Source of the DNA: Chionis minor
Lineage: Eukaryota > Chordata > Aves > Charadriiformes > Chionididae
Direction: 5' to 3'
NCBI GenBank assembly: GCA_013398295.1
Contig: VZSF01008945.1
Span: 62,001-126,000 of the forward strand
DNA: 64,000 bases
The translations under genes and the position numbers were made by a program. Shown here one piece after another: positions 12,130-24,750 of the stretch (position 1 is its first letter; each line of letters opens with the position of its first letter). Under the pieces are notes generated by a model. The model saw only the letters and a program-made list of their open reading frames with translations. It was not told the origin of the DNA and did no database searches.

Positions 12130-12424
12130 TTTATCAAGAAGATGGAGCCAGGCTCTTCTTTCACGTATGGTGGTGGGACCAGGGACAAGAGAGACAAACT
12201 GAAATAAGAGAGATTCAGACTGAATATAAGGAAAAACTTTTTCATTGTAAGGTCAACCATGCAGTGGAGCAAGTTGCCCAGCTTTGCAGCCTCCAGCCTT
12301 GGAAATGTACAACATAAAACTGGATAAAGCCCTGAGCAACCTAGTCTGATCTCACAGCTCATCCTACCTTGAGCAGGAGGCTGCACTAGGGACCCTCCAC
12401 CTTGGTATGATGCTATGAAAGGGC
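12130..12424 (+). mobile_element. Old CR1 LINE 3' fragment
   Basis: Diverged CR1 on the plus strand. It begins near the conserved 'aagatggagccaggctctt' and passes through 'agagagattcagactgaatat' and 'gcagtggagcaagttgccca'. It ends in a degraded tail (gatgctatga) near 12420. Many substitutions and small deletions mark it as older than the 11379 copy. No open protein remains. Confidence 0.78.
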
Positions 12425-13864
12425 AACAAGGATTAAAGAAGTTGTACACTTCTTGTAAGTTTATTGCCAGTTGTCCTGAACATACATCAACACAGGCAAT
12501 TTCTCGCAGAAGATTTAGCAATGCAGACTTTGGGAAAGCCTTCTTTCCTGAGAAAGAAAAAGAAAAACCTGGTAATTCAAAGAAATCAGATTTTTGTCCT
12601 ATACTTGTCCTAGCAATGTGGTTTTTTATTATTTTAGCTAAATATCTGAAGAATGTCTTCATTGCCCAGTTTATGAAGATGATGCCATGCTTCATTTCAA
12701 AGATCTTGTATTTTCTCCAAAGGGAATGAGACAAGACAAAGAAATTAAGTACTATAATAATTTCTGAGATACATGCGGCCTAAACATCAGCAATAAAAAC
12801 AGTTGTGAGGGAATCTTAAAATGTCCAGGCACCAAGCCTCTAACTGTGTTTAGTTTTCATTCTAAGGCACAACAAATGTGAAACAAATAGGGCAATCACT
12901 CACTACATGCAGTCTTTTTAGACGATCTCTAGTACAGGGACAAGAGCTAGAAAAAAGATGTTGAAAAAAGAGCAATTGCTCTTTATTGCTCAATTATTTT
13001 ACTGTTCAACAACACACAGTAGTAATACAAGATTAACAAGAAAATAATGCAGTGCTGCTTCTTCCTCTATTGTTATTCAATTTGATTATTAGCTGAAATA
13101 ATAAAGCTATAGCACATTCAGTTACACTGTAAGGTGGCAATACCAATATTATGATAAAGATGAATGTTGATAATGCAAAACATTAGTGTACATATTGTTT
13201 TTTAAATAACTTTGGTCTTCATAAGTGTATGACCAATGCCGATTTTAAGCTTTTTGCAGCACAGAAGCCCTGGACCAGTCTGGATACTGCACATCTTCGT
13301 TATAGGTCAAGTGGAATTTAGGCCATCCTCAAAGCTGAAAATAACTTCGCTGACAACAAATTCTATGAAACTAGGTCAAAATCCTGAAAACCTCCTAAAC
13401 TGCACAGGAGGCAAGATTTGGAGAGAGATGTAATATCTTTTATTAAACCAACTGACAGGGTCAGAAAATAAAGACACAATGCCTTTAAGCATAGACTCTT
13501 TTCTCCAGGTACAATACACATCTTCATTGGCTTTTATGTCTATACCAAGAAAAACTTAGGAGCTGGGTTTAAGCTCTGAGAACCTTGATATGCAGGGGCT
13601 TCCACAGATGACCTGCTGTCTAGCATCATCTTGTCACATGAATCAGTCCACTATCCCACCCGTGAGAGAAAGTAGATAGCTGTCAATGCAAGTCCAATCA
13701 TTTAAGAAAATAAACTCCTAAATTTTCTTTCAAGGCAATTAGATCTTCTTACCTGCTTCCCAACAGCTAACATGTAATAATTTTGTGCTGGCTTTGGGAC
13801 ACGGTGCATAGATTGTTTGCTGGTTGAAATCAAGCCCAGAACAATTGTGGGGTTCCAGAATGCA
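12425..13864. other. Single-copy DNA, no gene seen
   Basis: AT-rich sequence between two CR1 fragments. A 204-codon minus-strand frame (12120-12734) runs from here into the antisense of the CR1 and has no recognisable domain. Confidence 0.5.
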
Positions 13865-14048
13865 ATCACAGAATCACAGAATGGTTGAGGTTGGAAGGGA
13901 CCTCTGGAGATCAGGTGGTTCAACATCCCTGCTCAGTCAGGGCCACCTAGAGTAAGTTAGTCAGGACCATGTCCAGATGGTTTTTGAATATCTCCAAGGA
14001 GGGAGACTCCACAACCTCTCCAGGCCACCCTTGCCCTCACAGTAAAAA
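13865..14048 (-). mobile_element. Short CR1 LINE 3' fragment with internal deletion
   Basis: Minus-strand CR1. The tail (tcacagaatcacagaat) starts near 13865, followed by 'ggttggaagggacctctgga' and the region up to 'ccctcacagtaaaa'. Compared with the usual CR1 3' end, sequence is missing between 'cacaacctctc' and 'gccctcacag', so the copy carries an internal deletion. Confidence 0.85.
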
Positions 14049-15134
14049 ATTAGGTTTATAAACTGCTGCATTATGATGCTATTAATAAATAAGGTGAAAT
14101 TTCCTGGGGCAGTTTTCTTCATTAACAGTATTTTTGAAGGACATGAGTTGGACCAGAGAACAGTCAGGGAATACTTCTTAAAAGAAATATGTAACTGTAA
14201 ACAAAGGCAAATAAATAAAAGCATGTAGACTAGCTCTGCACTATGCAAAGGAAAAATTCAGAATAAAAACTATTATATGAGATGCTATTTCTCCTTTTTG
14301 CTGCTAGCCTTTCTAGATGTTAGAGACCCTGTCCTCAACAAGGCAACATTTCCTTGATCACAAGAAAAACTCATCACATTTATCAATAGACGGCAGAAAG
14401 CAAAGAAAAGCTAAATACGCAAAATGCACTTCAGAACTCAAACACTATTATAATCTAACTTTTTTGTATCTTTCTCAAAACAGCAACTGAAAAGCAGGCC
14501 TTCGTGCAATTTCTGGTATTATATTTTATTTCTCTTGACAGCAAAAGATCCTAATCTGATCCATTTACAATTTACTTTGATGCTTCACAGAACGTTTTTT
14601 CTTAACAAGGAAGTTAATTTGCAACAGCTGTACGTTGACTAGTTTGGACAACAGTCAGAATTAATAGAAACTGCATTCTGAACATTTTGAAAAACACCTC
14701 TTCGTAAGTATTTATTTCTTTACTTGAAAGATATTCTTTTCTTTTTGAAGAAGTTTTGCCTGCATCTTTGAGGAAAAATTGCTGCTATACAAGATAAATA
14801 GGTGCTTTCTGAGTAATCAAAGCAGATAACATCTCCACTGGACATAAAACAGTGTTCTGATACTTGGAAATGCACATACACAGAAGATGTACATGAATAC
14901 GGCCAAGAGTAGCTCTAACAGAACGGTCCGCTTTTCAGCAAGTGCCCAGATGGCTCTGATGGGAAGCACAACAAAAAAACTCCACTACATTCAGCTCTAC
15001 TAGGCATCCTGTAGTGCCAGGAAAATCCCAAGATAAACTGGGACAGGGAGGCCCTCATACCACAGGATGGGATGGAGATTACAAAAGCGACTTTAAAAAT
15101 CTGACAAAAGACACTAGAGAGGACAGATTTTGTT

Positions 15135-15217
15135 TGAAAACCAAACAAAATATAAACTAAAAAAAACCCAAACAAACAAAAAACCAAACCCAAACCTCAA
15201 AAAAACCCAAAAAAACC
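15135..15217. repeat. A/C-rich low-complexity tract
   Basis: Runs of AAAC/AAAACCC-type units without a regular period. Read on the minus strand it gives Phe/Gly/Leu-rich nonsense protein. Confidence 0.85.
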
Positions 15218-17776
15218 AGGGAGGAGTGTTGTTGATCCCTACTGTACCACAAGCTCCACTGAGGTTCACGCGAGTTCCCCACTGCCACTGGTAATTGCAC
15301 CTACAATGTGCCACTGGTAATGGCACATATAGAAGAGGTTCCCTAGCTACAAGCAGTCTCTAAAAAGCCTCTTCAAAACCAGTCTCAAATCAATCCATAT
15401 ATCTTCCACAGAAGTGCATCCTTTTCAACCTGGATCTCCTAAAGCAGCGTATGGTGGAACTGAGTATTTGTTAGGTTTCCCATAGCTCTCTTCAATGCAG
15501 CACCACATCCCTATGAACAGCTTGCCAAGCTCTGCGCTTCATTCGTGCTACATTTATAAATGCACAGAATTATTCTGTACACTCTCATACTATAATACAT
15601 ATAGCTTCTACAGATGGAAGTTCCTTGTTAGTTTATGTTAAAATTTCCTGTAAATCACATTGTCAAGCTCCCCATGGTGACAGCTGAATGGCTTCAATCC
15701 TTCCATGTCCTACTTTTTTTTGACCTGCACTGGCACTGCTTTAACCTACAAATTTCATTACTTAAGATAACTGCTATCTTCCCCAGGAGAAAAAACTGAG
15801 ATCCATGTACACACTCCCTTGCATGGCTACAATAAGTTGGTGTTGCTTCCTTCCTGATTAAGTATTCTTCAATTCCTTCCTCATTTCCTGTAATAACAGC
15901 ACCACATCATAGATCAGGAAACTACTTCATTTCACTCACTCCTCTTCCTTAGCACTTTTTGATTAAGATTTCTTTTGCCTACTTTAATTACTGGATTCTT
16001 TCCCTGATGCAGTAATCTGAAGACAAATTAAGAAAAGTTTATACAATGTGAAAAATATTAAGTGCACAAACCACATAATTGATGTTTTGTTATAGCCATG
16101 AATATATAGCCATAAATATTTCTGTTTACACCAGTTGGTTTAACACTTTTTTTTTAAAAAAATGTTTGCTTAATAAATAAATAACTGTTCATTTTCTGCT
16201 GAAATGTTATAAAAAGCAAATAGTACTATTACCTCTTATACACGGATGTCATTTTACAGACAGCCCTGTGCAATTTGCTGTGACTGGTGTTTTTGAGTGA
16301 AAGTGAAACAGCTTCATTCTGTGAAGTTATCTAGGTTGATGTCTGCTGCTGTAGGAAGGAAGGGTCTGTTTTACATCACTAACAAACTTCTTAGCAAGGA
16401 GAAAGGTGAGCACAAAGAGGGCAATGACAGTATGTTGTAGGTATTTATTGTGATTTGATTTATCCTTCAGCATACAAAAGCCTTATAATGTCTAACCATG
16501 AGAGCGTGATGGAAATTGAGAAAGCAATTTTATTTCCAGCATTGAGGATGCAAACACAAGAAAGTTTATAGGTTAGATCTATGTATTCTTAGTCTTTTTC
16601 TTGATAATGTTTCAGTCCACACTGTAGCACAACTAAAGCACGTTCCTTTTGAGACTTGTGAAAATCATCTACCTAAGGTGGTGATGAAACCAATCACGAT
16701 TTGTTAATAGGAGAAATATTCATGTAAGGAAAGCACTTGCTGCCAACACAAAAATATTAATTGGTGTTCACAGTGTCAAAATATTGACATAAGACATTCA
16801 CCTCTGGGCAATTTGCTCCAAATGAACGACAGATCGGAATTCCTTCAGTGTGATAACCCACCCAAGTTCTAGACTACTACCTTCAAGTATCATTCACCTA
16901 AGAGCATGGAGAAATTCTCAGAACTCTCCATTTTGGAGTTAATAATAATAATAAAACACTTCAGAGTAGTACCATGAGGTACTCTATTCTGCATTTACAG
17001 ATAGCAAAAACAACTTTACTTAGGTTTACAAATATGTAAAAAAGGGTCTCAAACTCCTATTCAGAAGCCTAAGAATACTGACTTAAGCTTCATGTTGTTT
17101 GGTAAGCTGCTATTCCCCACTCACAGAGGTGACTAATTTGGCATGATGTATTTTATCATACTAAAGAAAAGAAAGAAACATAAGCAGATTAATAGACAAT
17201 GTCTGCTTCTGATGTCTGCCTATAACAGCTTTGAGATCCTCTTCTCTAGCTTTCCAGCAAGGCCATTGCAAGGCCCACAGGTTGTTCTCCTACAGTAACA
17301 GCATTTACTCAGGTTGGGATTTGTAAGCTGTGGGGCTCTGACACCTTTTCAGCTGGGTGGAAAAGCCTGTCGGAAATTGCTGCCTCCTCCCCGCACTCTT
17401 TTGGCTCCAACAGCCACCCTTCCCAGTGGCTCCAGTCCTCCCCAGCTGCTCTGCTCCTCCTGATGCTCCTGGCCAGAGACACAGCCCCGCTGTGCCGCTG
17501 TGCTTGCAGATCATCAGCTGGGACACGCATGAAGGACAACATGCAGCCCTCCTGCCTCCTGGAGATAGAGACACACTCCTGCGTCTCTGATTATTCCACG
17601 TGATTCATTTTGCACCCCAGACTTCAGACTGACATTTCATACAGATGCAAAGTAAGGAGTCAGGTCCAAAATCAAGCCAGAAATCCCACCACAAGGTGAG
17701 GAAACAGGGCTGGGCACTGGAGTGACCAGTAACATCCAGGACTGGAGGCCCCGGGCTGAGCCAAAATGGGTCTCCT

Positions 17777-17834
17777 GGGCCCTTGGGCAGGGGTGGGGGA
17801 GGCGCCAGGGGAGGTTGGCAGGGGCAGAAAGGGG
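17777..17834 (+). other. G-quadruplex-type G-run cluster
   Basis: Seven runs of three or more G within 58 bp. The runs at 17777-17779, 17785-17787, 17790-17793 and 17795-17799 are separated by loops of 5, 2 and 1 bases, which meets the canonical G3+N1-7 pattern. Further runs follow at 17808-17811, 17821-17824 and 17831-17834. It lies inside the GC-rich patch. Confidence 0.7.
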
Positions 17835-19155
17835 TCTTGGTGTCCTCGATGCCAGGGCAATGCTTTCTTCCTCTCTTAGGGTTGCAAGCTGCTAAGACAA
17901 GGGTGGGCACTAACTTCAAGAACATTTAAACCTAACTAGCGTGCCCAGTCTTTCATTTGTGACAGTGAATTGTGTAATTGTAAACTTTTCGCCACTCAGC
18001 ACAATTACCTGTTAAACAGAAATGTTTACCAAAAACAAAACCCAAATCCCAAAAGATCCCTAACATCTGTAAAATAAAGATGTTTCACAATTGCCCACTA
18101 GAACCTCTTCATTTACCTCTCGTTTTCTCTACCATATGTCAACAACAGAGCTCGTACTGGGCTCCAAACCTCTCCTTTGGGAGGGAAAGAGATTGACATC
18201 CCTTTTACACCTCAACCATTGGGCCTATGCTAATCACTGCAGAAACATTTTTTCTTTACTATTCACGGCATATTTCATATTCTGAAATGTTAAGTTTTAT
18301 CTAGCTGGTTTTTTTTTCCCCCTCAACAAAATAATACCATGAGGCTTAGCTGTGTATAGAATTATCCCAGATGAACAAAGTTTTTCAGAATGTAAAATTT
18401 ATAAAGGCATCAAGTACATTATCATATGCATTTTCTTCTGCAACATTCGGTGTTCTGAAGTCACAAAATTCAGCATGCACTGAATATTCAGTCTCACTTT
18501 TAACAGAAACCTGTAGGAATACACAGCTCTTAGGAATTTTGTGAACTGTGAGAGAAAGGTCTCAGGCCTCAGTTCACAAGGAATTTCTGTGCTGCCATAG
18601 CTAACTTCTAAGCACCTGACTGGGAATTAAATCCTTAAACCCCATACTTAGGCATTTTGGCTCTATTCGGTGAGTGAAAAATCAGGCAAGTCTCAGCAAG
18701 CCTCCTAATACCTAGACGCTTACAAAGAGAGAGGCACATCCGAAATCCCCCTCTCCCTTAGACTGGTCTTACTTCTGTGTCAGGGATTCACAGCCTGGAC
18801 CCATTCCTGCCCTTGGCTGCCTTTGGATCTTTCTTTTGGATAACACAGCTGCTTCATGCTTTTACTTTTAAAACACAGAGGAGCTTTCTCTGCAGCTTGA
18901 GGAGGAATAAGACCGCATCTCTCCTCTCCTGTGAAAGTACTGCAGTCAACAAGCCGAGAGCTCTCATTATCCTCCGGCAAATTCATGTCACCACGTAGCT
19001 CACAGTGCAAGACAGATAGAGCCAGGAGGAGACTCAGAGTGAGGTTTGGTAGTGAGGGCTTGCGACTGCTTTTTATGCTATTATCACTAGTTCTGAACAG
19101 TGTGGGCATTAAAGTGCCATTTGTCACTACACAGTCCGATTTACCAATCCTAAAA

Positions 19156-19197
19156 AGCCTATACTATATTAATTTCAGCCTATACTGTATTAATTTC
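19156..19197 (+). repeat. 21-bp tandem duplication
   Basis: Two adjacent 21-bp copies beginning agcctatact, at 19156-19176 and 19177-19197, differ at one base. Confidence 0.92.
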
Positions 19198-21746
19198 AAT
19201 ATCTTGATTGAGTTTCAAACTGCTAAATGTAAATTCCTTTTAATTGCCACAATAAATACCTTTCTGTAAGTAGATAGATATTATTCTACTTCTGATGTGT
19301 TAGAATTTTAGAGTACCACTGCTGCTGAGATCTTCATGAAGTCCTTAGTATGACTTCCCAAAACCAATCATTTGAAAGATACCTGTGTCAAAAATAGTAT
19401 ATTTTTATCTGCTGATGAAATTTCAGGCTATCCATCTGCTTGAAAACTTTTGTAATCTTTGTTGACTTCAGCAAATATTGCTAAAAAATTTGATCTTTAC
19501 TTAAGATTTCATCACTGCTCTATATTTGAAGATTTGTGTTTCTTAATAACTAATTTTTTATCTACAAAACAGGACCTGCCCCTATTAGAGTAACCTGAGA
19601 AGTGTATCTGTTTCTGATGGTGTAAATCTATACCATAAATACCTTTTTTCTTGAAATCTTCAGAGACATATTGTAGTGTCCCTTTTTGCACTCTATTATC
19701 GAGTATGAAAATGCATTTTATTTATGATTTATGCATTCATCTGTTTGTCAATAAATCATCTGAGAAACAAAGAGCAGCCAAGAAACATTGAAACTAATAT
19801 TTTCAGAGATCAATTTAATAAAAAGAATAATCCTAGAAAATCAGAAGTTTACCCTGTAGTTAATTCACTTGACAACAATCTATAAATTATCTTGAGCACC
19901 ATGTTTATCAAGTATACTCTTGGTAGTTGTTAAGACGGCATTTCAATATGTCTCTTAGCATAAAAAAATATTCCAATAGAGGGGAATCATTTACAAGGCT
20001 ATGCAAAGCAAATATAAGAACGCCATAACTGCAGGCAAAATTTTAATACAGAAGTAGAAGATGGAAGAAAAAGACAGTTAATGAGTCTATATGAGAGTAG
20101 CTGGGAAAACAAATATCTTTACTGCAGGTCTTCTCTTTGCCATAGAAAGAGAAATGAATTGAATGCATCATACATCAGTCTCAGGCAGCTTTGCGTCAAA
20201 AAGCCTAACACTGTCACCACATCTCAATTCTCTCACTGCAACAAAACCACTGGAAGTTGAACTGCAAATAGATGCAATTACCCTGGTGAATGTGTCCAAT
20301 TTTCTGTACCAGCTTTCATTCAAGATGAACAGAAGATTCACTCAGTCTCAACAAGCTACAAAGGAGGTCTGCAATATGACAGGAAACAACAATAATACAT
20401 TCAGAACCAGACAGTGATTTCTGTGGAGGAAGAAGTGTAAAAGCTTGCACACAACTGAAGAGCATAAAGGTTACCAAAGACTTCTCAGAATACATTAAGA
20501 GAAACTTCAGTAAGAACACAAAAGTAGAAGCCAAACCCCAGTGGAACTAAATACATGTTTCTTTCAGTTCTTAATGAATATTAATAGAAGACAGGAATAT
20601 AAGTCTTTGACATTAGAACATTTTCAGAGTCTTGAAAGACTTTGTTTGAAAGTAAAATTATTTATTCACTAAAGAATTGATCATGGACCCACAGAACTTA
20701 TTGTTAAAATCACCTTGGTCTCTATGGGCATGCCCTGCAATTAATCAACAACAGTTTTGATAGTACTATGTTAAAAGGACAAATAAAAAGAAACATAAAA
20801 ATACCAAAAATGAAATTAAATCAAGGTTTTGACGGATTACTCTATGGTGAAATGTTTGGGGTTTTTTTAAGGAACAAACAAAAAAAGTCCCCACAATAGG
20901 TCTGACAGCTCAAGAATTTTGTTGGGGTTTGAACTTGGAAATACACGTGCAGAAAAGTCTCTGGAAACCAAGGCTGGTGTCCAGTTTGGTCTTACAGAAG
21001 TTGTCTCATGGACCTCAGTGGAAATGTTCATACCAAGAATAAGAGACTAATGACATAGTAACACTAATCAAGCTTCACGACCCCAGATTGGGATAGTGAA
21101 TGATTCCTGAAACGTGATTCACACCATTCATCATGACCATCCAAGTTGCCATTGTAATTAGCAGAGAGTTGCTTAGAAATGTGGCCTGATGTCTTTCATG
21201 ACCAAATCATTTGAATCCCTTCCTCCTCTCTTCATCTTTCCAGGCACAGACCTCACAGAGTGGACATATTCTCAGGTACTCCTACCATTTCCTTCACAGA
21301 ACTTTGATCCCAGCAACACTTAAACGGGGCTATCCAGCTCTCTCTCCATGCAGTTGTGATGCCTCTCTCAACTTCCATTTCACCAATCAATAATCACAGT
21401 AAATTCAAGTCTTTCTCTGGTTCAAGACTATTCACTATCCTTGAAAGGTCAGACAGCAGCTAAGGCAAGTCATGAACTTCAAAGCTCTCACACAAGTTGG
21501 CTGGCATATTCAACATATGCCCCCATTTTACAGCTTGGAATTGTTCTTTTAGACTACTCTCTGTCATAGAGGATGTCCCTGGTAATCTGCTGGAATGAAT
21601 GAGCCATAAGAAGACAAGGACACATTCTCCTTTGATTCCAGACTAGAAGACGCCTAGACCTCCTTGCAGTTAGAGTTTCTGCTCCTCCTCAAACACCCAT
21701 ATAAGTGCCTGACAGAAGCTTCCAAAGAACTTGTTGGAGTCCTAAT

Positions 21747-21766
21747 AAAAAAAAANAAAAAAAAAA
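21747..21766 (+). repeat. Poly-A tract with an unresolved base
   Basis: Twenty positions of A with a single N at 21756, the only ambiguous base noticed in the window. This looks like homopolymer length uncertainty in the assembly. Confidence 0.9.
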
Positions 21767-22280
21767 TTTCTCTGCACTTAATATCCAAAGGACTACCATT
21801 GTTCTGTCCTTGTTCTAGACCAGTGCATGCTTGAATGGAAATTTACTGTCTAGTGCAGTAACAGGTAAATTGTGCCTACCAACCTGATGCCAGTACTTGA
21901 GGGGTATAATTACAATTTAAAAAAAAAATAATTAAAGAGTTAGGGAACCTACCTGCAGGGCAGCGCATCATTCTTCCTAGTAAGTAACTCTGTCCTTCTC
22001 GCTATCTATTTCCTGTAGAATTAAATTCTTCTCTCTCAAATGGAGCAGCTTAATCACAGCTTAATCAAGAGCCAGAATTTCCTCATGAGAACAGTTGTGC
22101 CTACCCTCTGGCTTTTTTCTTCTCTTTCAAACCTTTCCAGAAGCCCACATCAGCATGGAGATCAATGAGGAATAAAGTCTGCTTCCAGGCAGAAGGAGCA
22201 CAGCTCTGCACTCTACCTATGGCATGTGACTGGTTTATTAGAAATCCACCTGCATGACAGATAACCCTAATTCCCAACTG

Positions 22281-22889
22281 TGTTGGGTCTGGCTGAGGTG
22301 GAGTTAATTTTCCCCATAGCAGTCCTCACAGTGCTGTGCTTTGTATTGGTAACTAGAAAGGTGTTGATAACACACCAGTGTTTTGGCTACTGCTGAGCAG
22401 TGCTCAGTGCTCGCACAGCATCAAGGCTGCCTCTCCAACATTCCCCTTTCACCAGTAGGCTAGGATTGGGGAAGATCCTGGGAGCGGACATAGCCAGGAT
22501 AGCTGACCCAAAACTGACCAAATGGATATTCCACTGATATAACATCTGCTGAGTAATAAAAGCTAAAAGAAAGGTGGGGGAAGGGAAGGCATTCATCATT
22601 TATGATGTTTGTCTTCTGGAGCAACCTCTAAGGGTACTGAAGCCCTGCTTCCCAGGAAGTGGCTGAACATCCTTTGCTGATGGGAAGCAGAGAATAAATC
22701 TTTTGTTTTCCTTTGCTTCCATACACAGCCTTCACTTTTGCTTTATTAAACTGCCTTTGTCTTGACTCATGAGGGTGTTTTTCCATCTTATTTTCTTCCC
22801 TCACCCCACCCCCATCCTGCTGAGGAAGGGAGCGATAGAGCAGCTTAGTGGGCACCTGGTGTCCAGCCAGGGTTAATCTACCACACCGT
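22281..22889 (+). mobile_element. Solo LTR of an avian ERVL retrovirus
   Basis: The stretch begins TGTTGGGTCTGGCTGAGGTG and ends near 'ggttaatctaccacaccgtca'. Start, middle ('tagccaggatagctgaccca', 'ccaaatggatattccactga') and end match the common avian ERVL LTR type. A TATA-like 'aataaaagct' lies near 22555, and AATAAA at 22693-22698 is the polyadenylation signal. No internal retroviral genes flank it, so it is a solo LTR left by recombination between the two LTRs. A 5-bp target duplication is not obvious. The right end is uncertain by a few bases. Confidence 0.88.
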
Positions 22890-23951
22890 CACAGAAGGAC
22901 TCACACCAGTTTTGTTCTGTTCCTTCCCCCAGATCCTCATTTCCATCTGATACAAGTGGAATAATCTCTTTGAAAATGGGTTATGATAGTATTTCCAGGA
23001 CAGCAGTAAGGCCATCCTTGTGCCATCCAGCACTTGGGCACTCATTCCTTTCACCATCATTCAGTACAAACAAGGTCCACACCATCAGTGTAAACCCAGT
23101 CTAAGGCACTGTAACCCAGCACTGGTTCAAAAACAAGTGTTCCACATTTATCAGACAATTATCCTATCAAAATCCAGATGCAAACAAAATATGAGAGATC
23201 AAAATTCCCTGCTATTCCTCATGGTAAATTCTGGGTTGTCAGAGATTACTTTGGGTTTACTAATGACGTGTAGAGCTGTATCAAGAGGGATGAAGTACAG
23301 TGCAGAAAAGATCAGCATTTTCATGTAAATTTAGGGATTCTGATGTGCCATTACACCGTGAAGAGTGTGACTGGGAAGGTAGCTGTCAGTCAAAGTCTGG
23401 GGGAAAGGGAAAGATAGGAGAGGGAAGGGAAGAAAATCTCCTGAGAGGCTTGGTTTGATTACAAAGCAAAAACTGTGAAGACTTGATGCCAGTAAACCAA
23501 TGACTCTCTCCTGACTAGATGTAGTTGAAGAAGAACAAAAGTAAATAGTGAGCACATAAGTGAAAAAGGAGATGGAGAAATGTAACTCTATGGTACATAC
23601 CACTGCCCTTGAAATATAGCTATCACAGGGAACATGCATTTGCTCCTCTCCTCTCTCTGCCTATCCACCTACCCTGCTTCCCAACTGCTTTCAGAAGAAA
23701 AGGCTGAACAACATATTTCTGATCTCCATATGCCTGATGCATGAAAAATTCTCTAAAAATTATTAAAAAGAACCACAAACAAACAAACAAAAAACAACCA
23801 GCCTTGCAGTCTGGTTCCCTGGGAACACCAAACCAATTGCCTTTTGAAGTCTTCAGCCATACGTGCTCTCTAGTGAAGCCAGGCAGCTTTGTCTCTCACC
23901 AGTGAATCTCACTCCTCCCATGCTAGCAAAGTCCTCAAAACACACTTAAGG
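22890..23951. other. Single-copy DNA, no gene seen
   Basis: Nothing recognised beyond a short AAAC-type run near 23772-23800, just before the CR1. Confidence 0.5.
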
Positions 23952-24369
23952 ATCACAGAATCATAGAATGTTAGGAGTTGGAAGGGACCTCTGGAGATCA
24001 CGTAGTCCAACCCTCCTGCCAGAGCAGGACCACCTACAGCAGGTTGCACAGGATGGTGTCCAGGCGGGTTTTGAATGACTCCAGAGTCGGAGACACCTCT
24101 CTGGCCAGCCCCTGCCAGTGCTCTTCCACCCTCAAAGTAAAGAAGTTCCTCCTCATCTTCAGATGGAACTTCCTATATTCAATTTTATATCCATTGCCCC
24201 TTGTCCTATCACTGGGTATTATTGAAAAAAGACTGGCCCCCTCATCCTGGTACCTTCCCTTTAAGTATTTGTAAACTTTCATGAGATTCCCACTCAGTCT
24301 TCTCTTCTCCAGACTAAAAAGACCCAACTCCCTCAGCCTTTCCTCGTAAGAAAGATGTTCCAGCCCCCA
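23952..24369 (-). mobile_element. CR1 LINE 3' fragment
   Basis: Minus-strand CR1 with the tail 'tcacagaatcatagaatgtt' at its low end, then 'ggagttggaagggacctctg'. It encodes '[20 protein letters not shown]' and '[20 protein letters not shown]', the same subfamily as the 11379 and 34818 copies. It is 5'-truncated at the same ORF2 region (near 'cagccccc') as the 11379 copy. Confidence 0.93.
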
Positions 24370-24750
24370 GTCATAAAACACAGATTCTGGTATCTTTGTA
24401 TTTCCCTGTTTACAGCAGTCACCATTCTCCATCCCTAACATTATAACTGGCCGATGCAGTGTGTTTAAATGCATTTCACCCTCTGTCAGCTCCCATCCCT
24501 CACTTATTGGGTCTAGTAGGTAGTATCTGACAGACCATATGAGGAATATAACAACCACATGAGGAAAACTGAATAACAGATCAGAATGACCATACAGCCT
24601 CTTGTGTCCCCCAGTTAAGTCCATTAATGGGAAAAGGGTTTCTTAGAAGAGATTCTGATGTACTGAAACAAAGATATATTAAATCAGAAGTGGAGCATGG
24701 AACAGACAACACTTGCACTAAGACTATGACTATTCCAGTAACAGGTGGAA
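24370..24750. other. 381-bp single-copy spacer between two CR1s
   Basis: No recognisable repeat or gene. A minus-strand reading frame enters from the neighbouring CR1 but its upstream part has no protein resemblance. Confidence 0.5.

Larger units (their letters stand above)
14049..22280. other. Mostly single-copy DNA with a GC-rich patch
   Basis: No gene or transposon family was recognised in 8.2 kb. It contains an A/C-rich low-complexity run (15135-15217), a GC-rich patch at about 17300-17925, a 21-bp tandem duplication (19156-19197) and a poly-A tract with one unresolved base (21747-21766). Open frames in the GC-rich patch occur on both strands and overlap, as expected from low stop-codon density. 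Confidence 0.5.

Noticed and set aside
12120..12734. 204-codon open frame on the minus strand, the longest in the window
   Set aside because: Its C-terminal half is the antisense of a plus-strand CR1 and the rest has no recognisable domain. The length fits chance for 64 kb in six frames.
15114..15326. Phe/Gly-rich minus-strand reading frame
   Set aside because: It is the translation of an A/C-rich low-complexity tract.
24034..24624. 196-codon minus-strand open frame
   Set aside because: The downstream part is the CR1 ORF2 C-terminus. The upstream part is unrelated flanking sequence read through by chance, not a fusion gene.
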